Source: an uncultured Acidobacteriota bacterium
Lineage (GTDB): Bacteria; Acidobacteriota; Vicinamibacteria; Vicinamibacterales; CAVVIG01
NCBI GenBank assembly: GCA_902825985.1
Contig: CADEDC010000018.1
Coordinates: 1 to 56,091, forward strand
Direction: 5' to 3'
Length of the DNA stretch: 56,091 nucleotides
The position numbers and the translations under genes are program-made. This document shows, one piece after another, positions 26,077-34,071 of the stretch (the first letter of the stretch is position 1; the number at the start of each line of letters is the position of its first letter). The notes under the pieces are model-generated. The model saw nothing but the letters and a program-made list of their open reading frames with translations, was not told the DNA's origin and made no database searches.

Positions 26077-28482
26077 CTACGGCGGTGTATCGGCTCCTGT
26101 CCCGGGCAAGGCTACCCTGAGCACTTCTTCCAGAGTTTTCACCGGGACGAACTGCATGTCGGTGCGGACCTCGGGCGGCAGTTCCGCGAGGTCGGCCTCG
26201 TTGCGCGCCGGCAGGACGAACACCTTGATGCCGTAACGGCGTGCCGCCAGCGCCTTTTCCCGGATGCCACCGACCGGCAGCACGAGGCCGCTCAGCGTGA
26301 TCTCGCCGGTCATCGCCACGTCGTCACGGACCGGCTGATTGCGCAGCGCCGAGACAATCGCCGTCGCCATCGTCACGCCGGCCGATGGGCCATCCTTCGG
26401 AATCGCGCCTGCCGGGACGTGGACGTGGAGATCGTGCTGGTCCATGAAGCCCGGGTCGACGCCGAGGGTCGCCGCCGAGGCGCGGATATGGCTGATGGCC
26501 GCCCGTGCCGACTCCTGCATGACCGCGCCGAGCTGGCCGGTCAGCGTCAGGTTGTGATGGCCGTTCGGCAGCAGGCTGGCTTCGATGAACAGGACGTCGC
26601 CGCCGACTTCCGTCCAGGCGACGCCGGTGGCGACGCCCGGCCGGGAGACCCGGAACGAGAGTTCCTGTTGAAACCGCGGCGGTCCGAGGAAGTCGGGCAC
26701 CTCACGCGCCTCGACCACCTCCTTCGGGAGTGGCGGTGCCGCCGCCTCGGCGCCGCCGGGCAGCCGCGCCGCGATGCGCGCCGCCACCTTGCGGACGACC
26801 GTGCCGACCTGGCGCTCCAGGTTGCGGACCCCGGCTTCCCGGGTGTACTCGGCGATGATCCGCCGCAGCGCCTCGTCCTCGAACTCGATCTGATCGCCGC
26901 GGACGCCGTGCTCGTCGAGCTGGCGTGGCACCAGGTAGCGCCGCGCGATGTGCAGCTTCTCCTCCTCGGTGTAGCCGGCGAGCTGGATGATCTCCATGCG
27001 ATCGAGCAGTGCCGGATGAATCGTGCCGAGCTGATTGGACGTCGCGATGAACAGCACGCGCGACAGGTCCATGTTGATCTCGAGGTAGTGATCGCGGAAC
27101 GAGTGGTTCTGCGCCGGGTCGAGCACCTCGAGCAGCGCGGCGGCCGGATCGCCCTGGAAGCCGCCGGCGGAGATCTTGTCGATCTCGTCGAGCATGAACA
27201 CCGGATTCATCGCACCGGCCTGCTTCATCGCCTGGACGAGACGGCCGGGGATGGCGCCGATGTAGGTGCGGCGATGTCCACGAATCTCCGCTTCGTCGCG
27301 CACGCCACCGAGGGAGAGCCGGACGAACTTGCGGTTCATCGCTCGCGCGATCGACTGGCCGAGCGACGTCTTGCCGACGCCGGGCGGGCCGACGAAGCAC
27401 AGAATCGGCCCCTTGATGCTGACCGGGGTCCCGGCGGCGACGGCCTGCGAGGCCTTGAGCTTCTGGACCGCGAGGTACTCGACGATACGCTCCTTGACCT
27501 TGTCGAGGTCGTAGTGATCCTCGTCGAGCACCTGGCGGGCCGCCGTCGGGTCGAGACGATCGTCGGTCACCGTCGACCACGGCAGATCGAGCACCCAGTC
27601 CAGGTAGGTCCGGATCATCTGATATTCGGGTGACGCCGGTCCCATCCGCTCGAGGCGATCGACTTCGCGGGTCGCAATCGCCAGCACCGTCTCGGGAAGG
27701 CCGGCGTCAGCGAGGCGTTTCCGCAGTTCCTGCGCCTCCGGCTTCTCACCCTCGCCGAGCTCGTCCTGGATGGCCTTGAGCTGCTGGCGGAGGAAATACT
27801 GCCGCTGCGCGTCGGTCATCTCCTGCTGGGCCGCCGTTTCGATCTTGCCTTTGAGCTCGAGCAGCGAGATTTCGCGGTTCATCGCCGAGGCGACCGCCTG
27901 CAGCTTCACGATGAGGCCGTCGGCTTCGAGCAGCCGCTGCTTCTCTTCGGCCTTCATGTCCAGCAGGCTGGCGAGCAGATAGGCCAGGCGCAGCGGGTCG
28001 TCGATGCCGGCGACGAGGCCGCGCAGTTCCTGCGAGAGCCCGCTGGCGACCGACAGGGCGCGGTCGATCAGCTCGTGCAGCCGGCGGACGTAGGCATCGA
28101 CCTCGAGGGTGCGCTCGCTGACGTCGGCGAGCGGCGACACGGTCGCGCGCAGCGCAGTGCCGCCGCGGGTGATGCCCGCCGACTTCGCCCGGGTCAGCCC
28201 CTCGACGATGATGTGGACGCCGCCGCCCGGCACTTTCGCCATCTGGCGAATCGCGGCGATGGTGCCGACCGCGTGGACGTCGCTCGGCTCGGTGTCCTCG
28301 TGGTCCGAGATCTGCAGCGAGACGAACAGCAGGCGATCGCTGGCCAGCGCGCGGTTGACGGCGTCGACGGACTGCGGACGGTTGACCGCCAGCGGCTGGA
28401 TGGTCAGCGGGAACACCACGGATTCGCGCAGCGCGAGGACGGGCAGGTCGCTGGGATAGGTGCGGACGGGCTCGGTCGCCAT
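26077..28482 (-). CDS. lon: ATP-dependent Lon protease
   Basis: 801 aa, full length. LAN substrate-binding domain 1-about 210, coiled coil, AAA+ module with GPPGVGKTS Walker A and VFMLDEID Walker B, then the protease domain with catalytic Ser700 (KDGPSAG) and Lys743 (GGIREKA), 43 residues apart as in E. coli. Degrades misfolded and regulatory proteins in the cytoplasm. ATG 28482 is chosen because homology starts there. TACTAT lies five bases upstream and no Shine-Dalgarno or CIRCE element is seen. Confidence 0.97.
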   Translation of the reverse strand: MATEPVRTYPSDLPVLALRESVVFPLTIQPLAVNRPQSVDAVNRALASDRLLFVSLQISDHEDTEPSDVHAVGTIAAIRQMAKVPGGGVHIIVEGLTRAKSAGITRGGTALRATVSPLADVSERTLEVDAYVRRLHELIDRALSVASGLSQELRGLVAGIDDPLRLAYLLASLLDMKAEEKQRLLEADGLIVKLQAVASAMNREISLLELKGKIETAAQQEMTDAQRQYFLRQQLKAIQDELGEGEKPEAQELRKRLADAGLPETVLAIATREVDRLERMGPASPEYQMIRTYLDWVLDLPWSTVTDDRLDPTAARQVLDEDHYDLDKVKERIVEYLAVQKLKASQAVAAGTPVSIKGPILCFVGPPGVGKTSLGQSIARAMNRKFVRLSLGGVRDEAEIRGHRRTYIGAIPGRLVQAMKQAGAMNPVFMLDEIDKISAGGFQGDPAAALLEVLDPAQNHSFRDHYLEINMDLSRVLFIATSNQLGTIHPALLDRMEIIQLAGYTEEEKLHIARRYLVPRQLDEHGVRGDQIEFEDEALRRIIAEYTREAGVRNLERQVGTVVRKVAARIAARLPGGAEAAAPPLPKEVVEAREVPDFLGPPRFQQELSFRVSRPGVATGVAWTEVGGDVLFIEASLLPNGHHNLTLTGQLGAVMQESARAAISHIRASAATLGVDPGFMDQHDLHVHVPAGAIPKDGPSAGVTMATAIVSALRNQPVRDDVAMTGEITLSGLVLPVGGIREKALAARRYGIKVFVLPARNEADLAELPPEVRTDMQFVPVKTLEEVLRVALPGTGADTPP

Positions 28483-28487
28483 ACGCC

Positions 28488-28493
28488 ATAGTA
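28488..28493 (-). promoter_or_regulatory. Putative leaderless -10 (TACTAT) of lon
   Basis: TACTAT on the minus strand is followed by five bases and ATG. The hexamer and spacing are identical to the Ig-like protein gene at 11741. No convincing -35. Confidence 0.5.
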
Positions 28494-28522
28494 TGCGTCG
28501 GCCGGTGTCCGTGCCGTGAACC

Positions 28523-29197
28523 TCAGTAGAGCCCGGGAATGACGCGCCAGCGCACCCGCGCGCGATACGCCTCGTAGGGCGCGCCGTGCGCCCGCTGCAT
28601 CGACCGCTCCTCCCAGGGGATTGCCGCTGCCAGATAGCCGGTCGACAGCAGGGCGAACCACAAGCGGTCACCGGTCATCGTCGTCGGCGTCCAGACGACG
28701 AGGAGAAAGCCGAGGTAGATCGGGTGACGCACGACGCGGTAGGCGCCGCGCACTTCGAGGCGTGTGTCGGCAGGCGGACGAAGACCGGCCAGTTCCAACG
28801 GGTCGATGACGCGCGCGGCAAGCAGAATCAGGACGACGCCGGCAAGCTGGGCGATCTGGAGCGCGAGGCGGGTCCACCCGGTCGCGTCGTACACCCGATG
28901 CCCGGTTGGACGCCAGCCGAACATCACGATCAGCAGGAGGACGCTGGCGATCGCGACGTACAGCGAGCGCTGCTGCGGCGCCGGGATTCGCCGGCCGAGC
29001 CAGTGCTTCACGCGCGTCCGGGCCAGCAGGCTGTGGTGGGCGGCGAACAGCAGGAACAGCCCGGCGTTGAACATCAGCGCGCGGCCGGTGCGCGCCGCAT
29101 CGAGCGTCGCGGCGGCCGGCCAGACGCGCAGCATGACGTACCCGGCGCCGGCCAGGGCGACGGCGAACAGCAACGCGCCGGCAGAGCGGAACAGCAT
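28523..29197 (-). CDS. NnrU/ICMT-like integral membrane methyltransferase
   Basis: 224 aa with about six helices. The C-terminal AYRVVRHPIYLGFLL and PWEERSM segments match the SAM-binding region of the isoprenylcysteine/phospholipid methyltransferase superfamily, and the N-terminal half (LFLLFAAHHSLLAR) resembles NnrU/MddA proteins. Substrate unknown; small thiols, lipids and quinone precursors are all possible. Separate unit 40 bp upstream of lon; divergent from the ketosynthase gene. Confidence 0.75.
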   Translation of the reverse strand: MLFRSAGALLFAVALAGAGYVMLRVWPAAATLDAARTGRALMFNAGLFLLFAAHHSLLARTRVKHWLGRRIPAPQQRSLYVAIASVLLLIVMFGWRPTGHRVYDATGWTRLALQIAQLAGVVLILLAARVIDPLELAGLRPPADTRLEVRGAYRVVRHPIYLGFLLVVWTPTTMTGDRLWFALLSTGYLAAAIPWEERSMQRAHGAPYEAYRARVRWRVIPGLY

Positions 29198-29360
29198 GGC
29201 GGAGGTCGGTCCCGGACGATTATCGCCGCGTTCACCCCTTTAGCGCTGCGTACACGACGAGTCCGACGGCGCGGCGCCCCGGCGTTCCCGGGGCGCGCCT
29301 ACCGCTCTACGGCCGCGGTGGCCGTCGCCGAGGCGCGGTTCCCTGTAGGATAAATCCGGT

Positions 29361-30644
29361 ATGGCTGCCGGCTCGGTGCCTCGCATCGTCATCACGGGAC
29401 TCGGCGTCGTGTCGCCGTTCGGCATCGGCCGCGAGCGCTTCTGGCAGGCCGTACGGCAGGGGTGTTCCGGCACCAGGCGCATGGACGAGTTCGACACGGA
29501 CGGGATGGCGTGCCACGTCGCCGCACCGGTGCCGGCCGTGTCGCTCGACGATCTGCCGCCGCTCGACGGCGACGACTATATGGATCCGGGCTACCGCGCC
29601 GACCCGAAGCGCTATTCGCGCGCCGCGCTGATTGGCGTCATCGCCGCCCGCGAGGCCTGGCGGGATGCCGGACTGCGGATTGGTGAGGCGGGCGCCGCCG
29701 TCGTCATCGGCAGCGGCGGCGGCGGCATCGACATCGGTGAACGCCAGTACTACGATTACTTCGTCGAGCGCGGCCGCAAGGTGAGCCCGTACGCGATTCC
29801 GGTGTCGATCGTCGGCATGATGTCGAGCGAGATTTCCATCTCGCTGCGCCTGCGCGGCGTCAGCCACGTGCTGTCATGCGGCTGCACCAGTTCGACCGAC
29901 GCGATCGGTTACGCCGCCGCACTGCTGCGTTCCGGCGAGGCCGACGCCGTGCTGACCGGTGGAGCCGACGCCTGCGTGACGCCCGGGATGATGTTCGGGT
30001 TCTCCCGGATGCGGGTGATGGCGACTACCTTCAATAGCGAGCCCGGGCAGGCGTCGCGGCCGTTCGATCGGCGGCGCGACGGCTTCGTGCTCGGTGAAGG
30101 GGCCTGGATGTTCGTGGTCGAACGCGAGGCGCGGGCGCGGGCGCGCGGTGCCCGCATCTATGCCTCGGTCGACGGCTATGGCTCGACCTGCGATGCCTAC
30201 CACCGCGTGCAGATGGCGCCGGACGGTGAGGAAATCGTGCGGGCCATCTCGCTGGCGATCGAGCGTTCCGGCCGGAGCCCGGCCGACATCGACTACATCA
30301 ACTACCACGGCACGTCGACGCAACTGAACGATGCCGTCGAGTCGCGGTGCGTTCGCGCGGTATTCGGGGCGCAGGCGGAACGCGTCGCCGGCTCGTCGGT
30401 GAAGTCGATGATCGGTCATCCGCAGGGGGCCAGCGGCGCGGCCGGGGTCGCGACCGCGGTCCTGGCGATCACGCACGACTTCCTGCCGCCGACGATCAAT
30501 CACAGCGACCCGGATCCGGCCTGCGATCTCGACTACGTCGCGAACCACGGCCGACCGGCACGCGTCGACGCGGCGCTCTGCAACTGCCTCGGTTTCGGAT
30601 CGAAGAACAGCGCGCTGGTCGTCGGGCGGGTCCATGAGCCGTGA
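29361..30644 (+). CDS. Beta-ketoacyl-ACP synthase, FabF type
   Basis: 427 aa. The thiolase-fold catalytic triad is intact: Cys175 (LSCGCTSSTD), His316 (YHGTST) and His353 (GHPQGASG). It condenses malonyl-ACP with an acyl chain. The insert around 62-80 (DGDDYMDPGYRAD) and the cluster context suggest a specialised rather than housekeeping FabF: it is not next to acpP/fabD/fabG but overlaps an FAD reductase gene by 11 bp, with an ICMT-like gene after it. TAGGAT lies nine bases before the ATG; no Shine-Dalgarno. Confidence 0.9.
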   Translation: MAAGSVPRIVITGLGVVSPFGIGRERFWQAVRQGCSGTRRMDEFDTDGMACHVAAPVPAVSLDDLPPLDGDDYMDPGYRADPKRYSRAALIGVIAAREAWRDAGLRIGEAGAAVVIGSGGGGIDIGERQYYDYFVERGRKVSPYAIPVSIVGMMSSEISISLRLRGVSHVLSCGCTSSTDAIGYAAALLRSGEADAVLTGGADACVTPGMMFGFSRMRVMATTFNSEPGQASRPFDRRRDGFVLGEGAWMFVVEREARARARGARIYASVDGYGSTCDAYHRVQMAPDGEEIVRAISLAIERSGRSPADIDYINYHGTSTQLNDAVESRCVRAVFGAQAERVAGSSVKSMIGHPQGASGAAGVATAVLAITHDFLPPTINHSDPDPACDLDYVANHGRPARVDAALCNCLGFGSKNSALVVGRVHEP

Positions 30645-31926
30645 GCCGGCGCCGCCGCGGCGGCGGGCCGCCGGCGACCGCCCCGACGTCCTGATTGTCG
30701 GCGCCGGACCAGCCGGCAGCGTGGCGGCCACCATCCTGGCGCGCGCCGGCGTTCGCGTGCGGATCGTCGACCGGGCGGCGTTTCCGCGCTTCAAGCTGTG
30801 CGGCGACACGGTCAATCCGGGAGCCCTCGGTCGGCTGCAGTCTCTCGGACTCACGGTGCCGGTCGACGGAGCGCTGCCGATTCACGGCATGGTCGTGACC
30901 GGGATCGACGCGCGGCTCGGCACCGGCGGCGCGCCACGAGCCGCCCGCGCGGTGGTCACCGGCAGCTATCCGGTAGCGGTCCACGGTCTGGCGATCGGCC
31001 GCCGCGAACTCGACGACGCGCTGCTGTCGCAGGCACTGGCCGCCGGCGCGGAATTCGATGCCGGTGTGGACGTCCTCGGTGCGGTGGTGCGCGCCACCGG
31101 CCGCGGCGCTGCGGTGGCCGGCGTCCGTGTGAAGGGATCCGGCGCCCGGCGGCAGACGATCGACGCCCGCGTCGTCCTCGCCGCGGATGGCCGGCGGTCG
31201 CGCCTCGCCTTCGAACTCGGGCTGCTGCGCCACCCGGTGCAGCCGCGACGCTGGGCGATCGGCGGCTACCTGCACGGTCCGACGATGCCGGCGATGGGCG
31301 AGATGCACATCCGGTCCGACGGCTACATCGGCCTGTCGCCGCTGCCGGGCGGCGGGCTGAATGCCTGCGTGGTGTCGGCCAACGTGCAGCGGTCACTCGG
31401 CAATCCCGAGGCGTTTCTGATGACCGCGCTGCAGACCGACGCGCTGCTGCGCGACCGGCTGCACGGCGCGCGGCTCACCGGACGGGTCACCGTTCTCGGA
31501 CCGCTGGCCGTCGAGCCCACCGGCGTGGAGGTCGACGGCCTGATCGCGGCCGGTGATGCGGCCGGCTTCATCGATCCGATGACCGGCGACGGACTGCGGT
31601 TCGCCATCGAAGGCGCCGAGCTGGCTGCCGCCGCGGTGTTGCGCGCACTCGCCGCCGGCTGGCCCGGTGTTCACGCCCGCCTGCGCACCGAGCGCGAGCG
31701 GGCGTTCGCCGGCAAGTGGCGCTTCAACCGGCTGCTGCGAACCGTCGTCTCGTCGCCGCGGGCGATCCGCGCGGCGGCGTTCGGCAGCCGCCTCGCGCCG
31801 GCCATCGTCCGGGGCCTCATCGCGCACGCTGGCGATGTCGGCCTCGTGCGGCACCATCCCGCGGGCGCAGCCGCGCCGGACCGCTCGCCGCGCCGCCCCG
31901 CGGCTCGTGCGTCGTCCGCTCTGTGA
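30634..31926 (+). CDS. FAD-dependent oxidoreductase, geranylgeranyl reductase family
   Basis: 430 aa. Dinucleotide-binding VGAGPAGS (22-29), substrate-side FPRFKLCGD (about 50), and the second FAD motif AGDAAGFIDPMTGDG (about 305-320), which is characteristic of GG-reductase/aromatic hydroxylase-like flavoproteins. It probably reduces or oxidises a hydrophobic product of the preceding ketosynthase (inference). The C-terminus is basic and Ala/Pro-rich. Its start overlaps the ketosynthase end; the methyltransferase follows after 13 bp. Confidence 0.88.
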   Translation: MSREPAPPRRRAAGDRPDVLIVGAGPAGSVAATILARAGVRVRIVDRAAFPRFKLCGDTVNPGALGRLQSLGLTVPVDGALPIHGMVVTGIDARLGTGGAPRAARAVVTGSYPVAVHGLAIGRRELDDALLSQALAAGAEFDAGVDVLGAVVRATGRGAAVAGVRVKGSGARRQTIDARVVLAADGRRSRLAFELGLLRHPVQPRRWAIGGYLHGPTMPAMGEMHIRSDGYIGLSPLPGGGLNACVVSANVQRSLGNPEAFLMTALQTDALLRDRLHGARLTGRVTVLGPLAVEPTGVEVDGLIAAGDAAGFIDPMTGDGLRFAIEGAELAAAAVLRALAAGWPGVHARLRTERERAFAGKWRFNRLLRTVVSSPRAIRAAAFGSRLAPAIVRGLIAHAGDVGLVRHHPAGAAAPDRSPRRPAARASSAL

Positions 31927-31939
31927 GCACGGGCAGGCG

Positions 31940-32485
31940 ATGGCCGTGACGATGCCGACGATGCCGACGATGACGGCGGTGGCGATTCTGGCGGCCGTGT
32001 ACGTGGTCATGGGCATCGAAGCGTCGCGGGCGAGCCGGAACGAGCGGCGGCAGCGGGCGCGCGGCGGCATCGAGCCGGCCGGTGACGTCTACGCCTGGAT
32101 GCGCATCGCCTACCCGGGACTCTTCCTGCTGATGGCGGTGGAAGGCGTGTGGCGGGGCGCGCCGCCGGCCGGCTGGCTGGCGCTCGGCATCGTGATCGGG
32201 CTCGCCGCCAAGGCGCTGAAGTGGTGGGCCATCGTGACACTCGGCGACAGCTGGACCTTCCGCATCATCGTCGTCCCCGGAATGCCGCGCATCCGGTCCG
32301 GGCCCTACCGCTTCATGCCGCATCCGAACTACGTCGGCGTGATCGGCGAGTTCGTCGGCGCCGCGCTGCTGCTCCACGCGCGCGTCACCGGACCGCTGGC
32401 CGTGCTCGCGTTCGGGCTGCTGATCGCGCGGCGGCTCACGGTCGAGCAGCGGGCGATCAGCGAGCTGATGCGCGGCGACGGATAG
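31940..32485 (+). CDS. Isoprenylcysteine carboxyl methyltransferase (ICMT)-like protein
   Basis: 181 aa, about five helices. The C-terminal GPYRFMPHPNYVGVIGEF is the conserved ICMT SAM-binding motif, and LTVEQRAISE ends the domain. In bacteria such proteins are often coupled to polyketide-type lipid clusters as O-methyltransferases. ATG 31940 is followed by a short Met-Pro-Thr repeat (MPTMPTM). Third gene of the ketosynthase/FAD reductase unit. Confidence 0.85.
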   Translation: MAVTMPTMPTMTAVAILAAVYVVMGIEASRASRNERRQRARGGIEPAGDVYAWMRIAYPGLFLLMAVEGVWRGAPPAGWLALGIVIGLAAKALKWWAIVTLGDSWTFRIIVVPGMPRIRSGPYRFMPHPNYVGVIGEFVGAALLLHARVTGPLAVLAFGLLIARRLTVEQRAISELMRGDG

Positions 32486-32529
32486 CGCGGGGTATCATAC
32501 TGGCGCGCCGTGGCCCCGCTGGCGCCCGC

Positions 32530-34005
32530 ATGGCCGAATCCACGTCACACCCCTTGCCCGCGTGGGCGCGCGTCGCCGACGCGATTTGTCTCGTGCTGGC
32601 GCTGGTCGCGCTGCTGGTGTTCCTGTACGGCGGCTTCCGGGAGCGGGTGCTCGGGCTGCGCATCGCGATCACGTCGCCGGCCCGGATGGTGGTCTGGGCG
32701 ATCATCCTCGGCATCGTCAGGCACTACTTCGTGCCGCAGCGGCCGTTGTGGGCCGATCTCCCGGCGCGGATCCGGGCGGCGTCGAAGACCCGTGAGTGGC
32801 GCACCGCGTTCACCGCCTGCATCGGCACGCGCGCCGCGATCCTGTTCGTCGGCTACCTCGCCGTCTTCCTCATCGGCTACGCCCCGCGTCAACCCGGCTG
32901 GCGGATCAGCGACAACGAGTTCCTCAACCTGCAGGCCCGCTGGGATGCCGGCTGGTACTACGGCATTGCCACCGACGGGTATTACTTCAGCTACGGGATG
33001 CAGGAACGGGGCGAGCAGCTGAACATCGTTTTCTTCCCGGCATTCCCGCTGCTGATGCGCGTCGCCGGGCGGCTGCTCGGCGGGGCGCCGGCGTCGATGT
33101 TCCTCGGCGGTACCGCCGTCGCGCTGGGAGCGTTCTTCGTCGCGCTCTGGTATCTGTTCCGACTGGCGCGCGACCTGCTGGGCGACGACGGCAAGGCCAG
33201 CACCGCGGTGTGGCTGGTCGCCACCTATCCCTTCGCGGTCTGGTTCGGGGCGGTCTATACCGAATCGCTGTATCTCCTGGGAGCGGTCGCGACGCTGTTC
33301 CACTTCCGCCGCGGCGAGCTGTGGAAGGCGGGCGCGTGGGGCCTCCTGGTCGGGCTGACCCGCCCGAACGGCTGCTTCCTGTCGATCCCGCTCGCCCTGA
33401 TGGCGGTCGGGCCGTGGCTGCCGGGCTGGGTGAACGGTCGCCGGACGGTCACGGCGGCCACGGCGGCCACGGCGGCCCCGGCGGCAGCCGGCAGCGCCGG
33501 TCGGGGACTCGTCACGGCGATGCTGACGGCAGCGGCGCCTGGCATCGGCGTGCTGCTGTACTCGGCCTATATGTGGACGCTCACCGACAACCCGCTGAGT
33601 TGGGCCGAAGGGCACGCGGCGTGGGGACGCAGCTATCAGGGGTTGTCGGTCCTGGTCGCCGAGCGCTACCGATTCCTGACCGACGGCGGCGTTTACGCCT
33701 ACACGTCGCAGGCGTCCGACGATGTGCTCCAGGTAGCCGGGATCCTGTTCGCGCTGCTGCCGGTGTGGCCGGTCTTCCGCCGCTTTGGCCTGGCCTACGC
33801 CGTCTTCATCCTCATCAACATTCTGCCGCCGCTGGCGGCCGGCGGCGTGCTGTCGGCCGGCCGGTTCTCGTCCGTGCTGTTCCCGTCCTTCCTGTGGGTG
33901 GCGAGCGTCATAAGCGAGGAGCACCGCCCGGCCTGGCTGGGGTCGTTCATGGCCGTGCAGGCGCTCAACGCCGTGCTGTTCTACACGTGGCGCGAGATGT
34001 TCTGA
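32530..34005 (+). CDS. PIG-V-like membrane mannosyltransferase
   Basis: 491 aa, about 10-12 helices. The first loop RWDAGWYYGIATDGY, then VFFPAFPLLMR, YTESLYLL and GLTRPNG are diagnostic of the PIG-V (GPI mannosyltransferase II) family found in bacteria as GT-C polyprenol-dependent mannosyltransferases. An Ala/Thr-rich stretch (about 305-325) follows a predicted loop. Possibly cotranscribed with the ICMT gene 44 bp upstream; TATCAT near 32492 could give it its own promoter. Confidence 0.85.
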   Translation: MAESTSHPLPAWARVADAICLVLALVALLVFLYGGFRERVLGLRIAITSPARMVVWAIILGIVRHYFVPQRPLWADLPARIRAASKTREWRTAFTACIGTRAAILFVGYLAVFLIGYAPRQPGWRISDNEFLNLQARWDAGWYYGIATDGYYFSYGMQERGEQLNIVFFPAFPLLMRVAGRLLGGAPASMFLGGTAVALGAFFVALWYLFRLARDLLGDDGKASTAVWLVATYPFAVWFGAVYTESLYLLGAVATLFHFRRGELWKAGAWGLLVGLTRPNGCFLSIPLALMAVGPWLPGWVNGRRTVTAATAATAAPAAAGSAGRGLVTAMLTAAAPGIGVLLYSAYMWTLTDNPLSWAEGHAAWGRSYQGLSVLVAERYRFLTDGGVYAYTSQASDDVLQVAGILFALLPVWPVFRRFGLAYAVFILINILPPLAAGGVLSAGRFSSVLFPSFLWVASVISEEHRPAWLGSFMAVQALNAVLFYTWREMF

Positions 34006-34055
34006 TCGGCCGAATTCACGGCCGCGGATAAGGTTCGGCGACCGTCTCGAGCCGG

Positions 34056-34061
34056 TATAAT
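34056..34061 (+). promoter_or_regulatory. Consensus -10 (TATAAT) of the TPR peptidase operon
   Basis: Perfect TATAAT, ten bases before ATG 34072. An ATG at 34060 overlaps the hexamer itself and would lie upstream of the transcription start. No good -35. Confidence 0.6.
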
Positions 34062-34071
34062 GCGAGGCATC

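Noticed and set aside
26035..27633. 532-codon plus-strand frame opposite lon
   Set aside because: It is antisense to the unmistakable Lon ATPase and protease domains and has no domain of its own.
34060..34062. ATG 34060 as start of the TPR peptidase
   Set aside because: It overlaps the TATAAT box, so it would lie upstream of the expected transcript start. ATG 34072 follows in frame and fits the signal peptide.
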